A stretch of DNA of 12,383 nt from Euperipatoides rowelli. Lineage: Eukaryota > Onychophora > Udeonychophora > Euonychophora > Peripatopsidae. This document shows, piece by piece, positions 8,408 to 12,383 of this stretch (the first letter of the stretch is position 1; every line of letters starts with the position of its first letter). The DNA lies in NCBI GenBank assembly GCA_003024985.2, contig PXIH01S0001037.1; one strand, given 5' to 3'. The notes below the pieces were generated by a model. The model was given only the letters and a program-made list of their open reading frames with translations, searched no databases and was not told where the DNA came from. The position numbers and the translations under genes are program-made.

Positions 8408-8664
8408 TGTTCCGAAGCCAGTATCTTCTGGAGCCTTTAACAGCTCCATCTATGAACTATTTTTAGAAACTTTAATATAACAGGCTTATCGGCCCGAGAA
8501 TCATAACTTTTATGTGAGAGAGAGAGAGAGTGAGGCCCATGTAACGGGCTTAAAAATGTTTGATGCCTGTATAACAGGCTTATTCGAAGCCATGTTCCGA
8601 AGCCAGTAACAGCGCCATCTAGGAACTATTAGTAAATGTTTGATGCCCGTGTAACGGGCTTATT
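8408..8664. repeat. Cluster of related repeat modules ending in GC-rich hairpins
   Basis: Two copies of a module begin TGTTCCGAAGCCAGTA (8408-8423 and 8593-8608), continue ACAGCKCCATCTAKGAACTATT (8440-8461 and 8609-8630), and end with a xGGGCTTA or CAGGCTTA hairpin arm. Between and after them are compact palindromes: GCCCATGTAACGGGC (8535-8549), GCCTGTATAACAGGC (8565-8579) and GCCCGTGTAACGGGC (8645-8659), each followed by TTA or TTAA. The last two share about 34 bp, starting AAATGTTTGATGCC, at an 80-bp offset. The first module copy carries a 16-bp insert and has a decayed hairpin. A GA microsatellite sits at about 8516-8530. The cluster looks like a dispersed repeat or SINE/MITE-like family that has tandemly duplicated here. 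I cannot name the family. Confidence 0.75.
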
Positions 8665-9178
8665 TGCTAGCATACTGTATATATACTGTAAGTTAACTAT
8701 AGAGTACTTATAATCAGGGCCCCATTACTGGAAATCTGGGCGGGGCCTGGTATCGCTACCTTATATATTTTTGATAACCTTTTTTTTTTTTTTGGGCTGT
8801 TGGAAGACTTGGTTAGGTTTTACAAGGCTACTTTTTTCTTTTTTGATAAGTTTTTTTTTTTTGGCAGTCTGTCATGAAATAAAATTTAGCCGTTACATGA
8901 TAATGTACAGAATACATGTTGAAGTAGATTTCAGTTTAATTCTTTACAACATGTAGTCATTCTTGTCTACTGCATATTGTGTAACAACCATAACACTGTT
9001 ATCTCACATTTCGATTTTAATTATAATTTGTTTTTTCTTCTTTTTTTTTTTTCTAACATTCAATAAAAATAATTATAAATACAGTATTACATCAAACTAA
9101 GTCTTTTTAATTAAAGTATCATGTTTCATCAAGTATTTAATTAAATCTCTGATTAATTAATAATAAAATATATTTCAG

Positions 9179-9337
9179 CTTCAAAATACAGCATTAGAAC
9201 AAGCTGCAGAAATTTTTAAAACAAGTAATGGTCCAGAAATTATTACATCCATTAAAAATGCGGGTATTGCTGGAGACAGCGAACGAGTGGAAGACATTTC
9301 TCTAAAATTTCAGGAGTATATAGAACAATTACAAGAG
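9179..9337 (+). CDS. CTNNAL1: Alpha-catulin, internal exon D (53 codons, phase 0-0)
   Basis: The exon follows acceptor TATTTCAG and ends at consensus donor GTAAGT (9338). It encodes LQNTALEQAAEIFKTSNGPE, then IITSIKNAGIAGDSERVEDI, and then SLKFQEYIEQLQE. The hydrophobic pattern and the LKxAGxxGxxE-like turn align with the alpha-catenin segment containing LIEAAKSGNEKEV and the following helix, at the M1/M2 boundary. Together with the other exons it completes 214 continuous residues with no stop, roughly 30 percent of a typical alpha-catulin of a bit over 700 residues. The following exon, which should start with a cysteine-rich LLRHI-like helix, was not found in the remaining 3 kb. Confidence 0.93.
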
Positions 9338-9628
9338 GTAAGTAGGGCAATTAAATTAAAAAAAAAAAAAATGTGATTTTATTGATGGGTCCAATTGAGT
9401 TGTAGTTAGATATTTGTAAATGGGAAATATTTAATCCTGAGACATAGTTGTCTGCAAATTTGACAGGCTTGTGTACTTTCAAAACTATAGGTGTGCATTT
9501 TTTAAATTTGGAGGCAGAATAAGCTATGCTATTATAGTGAATATGGAGGTGTGTTTATCTTTATTTTATTGTGCGCATTTGCTCATGCATTTGGAAGGAA
9601 TTTAGTTTGTGACATGCTTTCTTTAGCT

Positions 9629-9850
9629 AATTATTTATTTATTTATTTACAATACATGAAAGAAAAATTGTATATAAACATCCAAAAGGAATAGTGTATA
9701 ATATACAACTGTGATGGCATTCAGCATATGTCAATGCAAATTCAATCCATATTCCAAAATTATATAAAAATATATTAAGATAAATAGTGACTATAATTCT
9801 ATGTTGCGCTCATTCTAGTCACTTAGTAATTCTGTAAAATTTAAATGAGA
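9629..9850 (-). mobile_element. Probable 3' end of a non-LTR retrotransposon
   Basis: Read on the minus strand, the region ends TTCATGTATTGTAAATAAAT with a (TAAA)n tail at about 9630-9649, a typical 3' terminus of arthropod non-LTR elements. Upstream of it is AT-rich, UTR-like sequence. No reverse transcriptase motif or target duplication was found, so the assignment rests on the tail alone, and the 5' limit is arbitrary. A simple TTTA microsatellite is the alternative. Confidence 0.35.
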
Positions 9851-10009
9851 GTTCTAGCTTGGCCATAAAGGCTTTAGTAAAATGTAAAGTTTTGTCTTTA
9901 CGTACAAAAGTGGCAGTCACCACGACTGTTAGGCAACATTTATTTATTGCTATAGTTTCGTATCATCATATGTTAGATTACCATCAGCCTGGTGGGAGCC
10001 AGCTTCCGA

Positions 10010-10610
10010 ATATATTGACCTCCATGGAAACATGTGATCCTTTTGTAGCTCTACGAATATTTAGTCTATACTCGATTTACAGTACATTGTTTAACATCTC
10101 TGATACTGTGCATGAACAATCTTGTCATGTAATTCCTCCATGCTAGTTATCTGTTTTGCATACACTTTGGTCCTTTATGCAGCCCCACAGAAAGAAATTA
10201 AGAATGATGTCAGGTGACCTTGGTCGCCATGCAATTGGTTCGTCCTGATCAATCCAATGATTCGGGAATTTCTTGTCGAGGAACTTACACACCTGTAAGC
10301 CTAGTGTGGGGAGAAGGCTCATCCTTCTGGAAATAGAACATTCGACTTTGTGTACAGAATAGAGTTGAATCATATCCAGATAGGCGTTCGATGAAGAAAA
10401 ATGGGCCGATTATGTACTTGGAGATCAGTGCGCTCCAGACATTTACCTTCAGCGTATCTCTCTCTCTTTCTCAGCAACATGGGGGTTACAGATCCCCAAA
10501 TACAACAGTTTGCCTGTTCACTTCTCCCTGAAACCTGAACCATGGCCTTATCGCTATAGACTATCTTATTTAAAAACTGGTTATCGCTCTCCTAGAGATC
10601 AAGCATGTCT
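10010..10610 (-). pseudogene. Tc1/mariner-superfamily transposase, C-terminal two-thirds, broken
   Basis: On the minus strand, successive frames give conserved blocks of an arthropod mariner-type (IS630/Tc1/mariner) DDE transposase. They are FLNKIVYSDKAMVQVSGR (about 10525-10580), CCIWGSVTP, VNVWSALIS, IIGPFFFIERL, FYFQKDEPSPH, FLDKKFPNHW, PIAWRPRSPD (ending about 10209), NFFLWGCIKDQ, KVYAKQITSMEEL and EMLNNVL..IEYRLNIRRA (to about 10045). The first acidic site (YSD) and second (QKD) remain. At the third site the expected SPDLxPxD is SPDIILN, one residue short and with Asn in place of the last Asp. At least three frame changes, near 10440, near 10320 and after KDQ near 10160, plus stops make it inactive. 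The N-terminal helix-turn-helix part and the terminal inverted repeats are not seen. It is antisense to the host gene. Confidence 0.85.
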
Positions 10611-10870
10611 AAGGTGCCTACCTCATGATGGGATTTATTGTTATTTCAGTTTCTGTACAATTTGCACTTTAATGCAGTAAGATTTAACTTACGGTACTTC
10701 AAACCACTTTGTGAACTTCAAATTTAATTCATTTATTAATTTCATGAAAAAAATAATTCATTGTTTATTAAATAAAGAGAATAAACAAAAATAAATTTAA
10801 AAGCAAAAAAAAAAAAAAATTGAAAAGCAGCAAAAACAAATCTTTTTTTTTCTTCTCAATTTATCCTCTG

Positions 10871-11008
10871 CAAATTTATCAATAATTTCATCCGTATTTA
10901 AGTTGTTCGATTCATGCAAATTTCTCAATAATTTCATTCGTATTTAAGTTGTTCGATTCATGCAAATTTATCAATAATTTCATCCATATTTATGTTGTTC
11001 GATTCATG
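10871..11008. repeat. Minisatellite: three tandem 46-bp units
   Basis: Units at 10871-10916, 10917-10962 and 10963-11008 each start CAAATTT, carry TCAATAATTTCATYC and end GTTGTTCGATTCATG. Units 1 and 2 differ at two positions, and unit 3 has a few further substitutions. The 46-bp period is not a multiple of three, so this is not a protein repeat. Confidence 0.95.
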
Positions 11009-11277
11009 TATTAGCCTCAATGGCAATTAAACTTAGGAACTTTAATTTCTCTTGAGTCATAGTTTTCAAATGTTTTTTTTTAATTTTCAATTTGTAGAAA
11101 CTTTATTCTGCAGATGTACTTGTTATTTACTGGAAGGGTTAAATAAAATATTATAATTTGAGTATGCACTTAATGATGCCTTATATTTGATAATCAGGAG
11201 TTCAGCAAATTCCTTCACTATTTCACATATTATTTCCAGTAACATAGCTAAGCATTGTTGAATAAGAAAGAAAATTG

Positions 11278-11297
11278 ATTTTTAATTTTTTTGTTTG
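11278..11297. repeat. Left copy of 20-bp direct repeat flanking the retrotransposon
   Basis: ATTTTTAATTTTTTTGTTTG here is identical to 11800-11819. A 20-bp exact match immediately around a non-LTR fragment is best read as its target-site duplication, although the T-rich composition weakens the argument. Confidence 0.65.
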
Positions 11298-11799
11298 GTA
11301 AATTCGAAGCCCTAACAACTCGGGGTGCACTAAGCCCCCACAAAGTGCCACTCTGTTTATGTATTTATTTATTTAACATATTTGTTTAGGTCTTTTAAAG
11401 ACCTATTAAGAAGAGTATATAACTTTATAAACAAAAAAAAATAGAATACAATACAGCAATGTCTAAGCAAATACGCTATACAATTACTGTATAATCTCCA
11501 AAAAACAAAGGAAAAAAAAAAAAACAATTATTAACTCAAAAATATTAAAATACATTTTAATATTCAAAAGGCAGATTCAGAAATTTATAATCATCAAACA
11601 AAAATTCATCAATTTTTTAAAAACGACAAAAGATACAGAACATACAATATCATTCGATAGATGATTCCACCATCGAATACTCCTGTGAAAAATAGATTTA
11701 TCATGTCTTTCTTAATTGAGTTTTTCTTAATTGAGTAAACAATTTATAAGAATGACCCCTTTGGTTTTTTCTAATAGATAAAGTGAAAAATCTATCTAC
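11298..11799 (-). mobile_element. 5'-truncated non-LTR retrotransposon (CR1/L2/Jockey-like reverse transcriptase end)
   Basis: On the minus strand the fragment encodes the C-terminus of a non-LTR reverse transcriptase. LSIRKNQRGHSYKLF lies at about 11735-11780. After a frame change comes RHDKSIFHRSIRWWNHLSND (about 11640-11705), then SFVVFKKLMNF and a stop at 11577-11579. This fits the familiar RGH..KL, FF..R....WN.LP and SF...L ending of CR1/L2/Jockey-type proteins. A 15-bp TTCTTAATTGAGTTT-type unit is duplicated near 11710-11736 and breaks the frame. The 3' UTR ends in a (TAAA)n tail at about 11352-11375. The whole fragment lies between identical 20-bp repeats. It is a dead-on-arrival insertion, antisense to the host gene. 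Confidence 0.82.
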
Positions 11800-11819
11800 A
11801 TTTTTAATTTTTTTGTTTG
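11800..11819. repeat. Right copy of 20-bp direct repeat flanking the retrotransposon
   Basis: It is identical to 11278-11297 and lies directly at the truncated 5' end of the reverse transcriptase remnant, which supports its role as target-site duplication. Confidence 0.65.
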
Positions 11820-12383
11820 TTCTTATTGCAATAATTAACAATAGTTCATCAGGCAATTATAAGCCATTGAGTTATTGTGGCTTTCACTAGATGACTCGTG
11901 CTTATTAAATTTTAGTCACTTCAAATAACAAACTTGTCAATAAAATGTTATACAGCATATTTAATACCTGTCTAGTGTTATTCCTATTTTATATACCGTA
12001 CCAAGTCACCCAGAGTCAAGTGAGCTCACAATTTGTTCCACAGACAATTGATCAGTTAGGGAATTTTATTATTCTAAATGTCATTAATTGAAATTAATTG
12101 ATTGTGTGTATATTTGTTTATTTAATATTTTGTTATTTTAATGTTAATGTATTTCTGGTCACTGCATTCAACAATTTTACAATAATTAGCAATAACAGTT
12201 GAATTAAATTGAATTTAAAATGATTGTTATAAAAATACTTTTTTTTTATATGAAGAAATTTGAGATTAGAAAGTTAAGTTTAATAAAAAAAATTATTTGT
12301 AGATAGACCTATTGTAATCTATAAAATTCATGAGATGAACACTATTCAAGAAAACAAACCAAGTCAACAGCATAGTCATTTCT

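Larger units (their letters stand above)
7342..9178 (+). other. Intron between alpha-catulin exons C and D (1837 bp)
   Basis: It runs from donor GTAAAA at 7342 to acceptor TATTTCAG ending at 9178. It includes a 14-bp tandem repeat (7890-7927), an A10-T12 tract (8240-8261) and the hairpin repeat cluster (8408-8664). It also has a small GC-rich patch at 8710-8755 and two T-runs each preceded by TTGATAA (about 8770 and 8843). Long stretches at 7350-7840 and 8890-9170 are plain AT-rich DNA. The 61-codon frame at 8771-8956 is a translation of T-runs and is not a gene. Confidence 0.9.
9338..12383 (+). other. Intron (partial) downstream of alpha-catulin exon D
   Basis: It starts at donor GTAAGT and no next exon is recognised before the window ends, so the intron is at least 3046 bp. 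It is the most element-rich part: a probable retrotransposon tail (9629-9850), a mariner-type transposase pseudogene (about 10010-10610), a minisatellite (10871-11008) and a non-LTR fragment (11298-11799). The stretches 9340-9625, 11010-11275 and 11820-12383 are plain AT-rich sequence in which I see no gene. Confidence 0.8.

Noticed and set aside
8408-8664. CRISPR-like array from spaced palindromic repeats
   Set aside because: Spacing is irregular, the repeats are degenerate and the context is an animal intron, so a CRISPR array is not plausible.
8771-8956. 61-codon frame of mostly Phe and Leu
   Set aside because: It is a translation of T-runs. The sequence has two TTGATAA-plus-poly-T stretches and no coding signature.
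9859-10146. 95-codon plus-strand open frame
   Set aside because: It is largely a shadow of the minus-strand transposase pseudogene, whose conserved blocks explain the sequence better.
11298-11345. Possible tRNA-derived SINE or tRNA gene in the GC-richer segment
   Set aside because: A weak TTCGAAT-like string is present, but there is no A box at proper spacing and no cloverleaf could be drawn.
12020-12110. Possible next alpha-catulin exon after TTGTTCCACAG at about 12043
   Set aside because: The translated sequence after this acceptor does not resemble the expected cysteine- and leucine-rich helix of the family, and no suitable donor in phase follows.

Overview
The window is AT-rich animal nuclear DNA, almost certainly from an arthropod and probably an insect. 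Four short conserved exons with GT..AG boundaries are separated by long, AT-rich introns full of decayed mobile elements. None of the long open reading frames is a complete gene.

The one host gene is on the + strand. Exons at 3194-3388, 4866-5069, 7258-7341 and 9179-9337 encode 214 consecutive residues of an alpha-catulin (CTNNAL1, alpha-Catr) orthologue, a member of the alpha-catenin/vinculin family. The first and last exons of the gene lie outside the window. All four exons begin and end in phase 0.

Region by region: 1-3193 is upstream intron holding a decayed copy of an uncharacterised arthropod protein gene (about 224-1010, + strand) and an antisense 28S rRNA gene fragment (about 2485-2815). 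The intron 3389-4865 contains a 726-bp piggyBac-type MITE at 3828-4553 with TTAA on both sides. The intron 5070-7257 contains an inverted-repeat-bounded block at 5309-6353 and a good-looking but frame-breaking 38-nt pseudo-exon. The intron 7342-9178 contains a 14-bp tandem repeat and a cluster of GC-rich hairpin repeats (8408-8664). The last intron, from 9338 to the end, holds a probable non-LTR retrotransposon tail (9629-9850), a mariner-type transposase pseudogene (about 10010-10610, minus), a 3 x 46 bp minisatellite (10871-11008) and a 5'-truncated non-LTR retrotransposon (11298-11799, minus) between 20-bp identical direct repeats.

The coding exons act together as one transcript. The rest reads as intronic insertion history, and most insertions whose orientation can be judged are antisense to the gene. 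I found no CRISPR array, tRNA, operon or new defence-type system. Family assignments come from remembered protein and rRNA motifs, not from a search.
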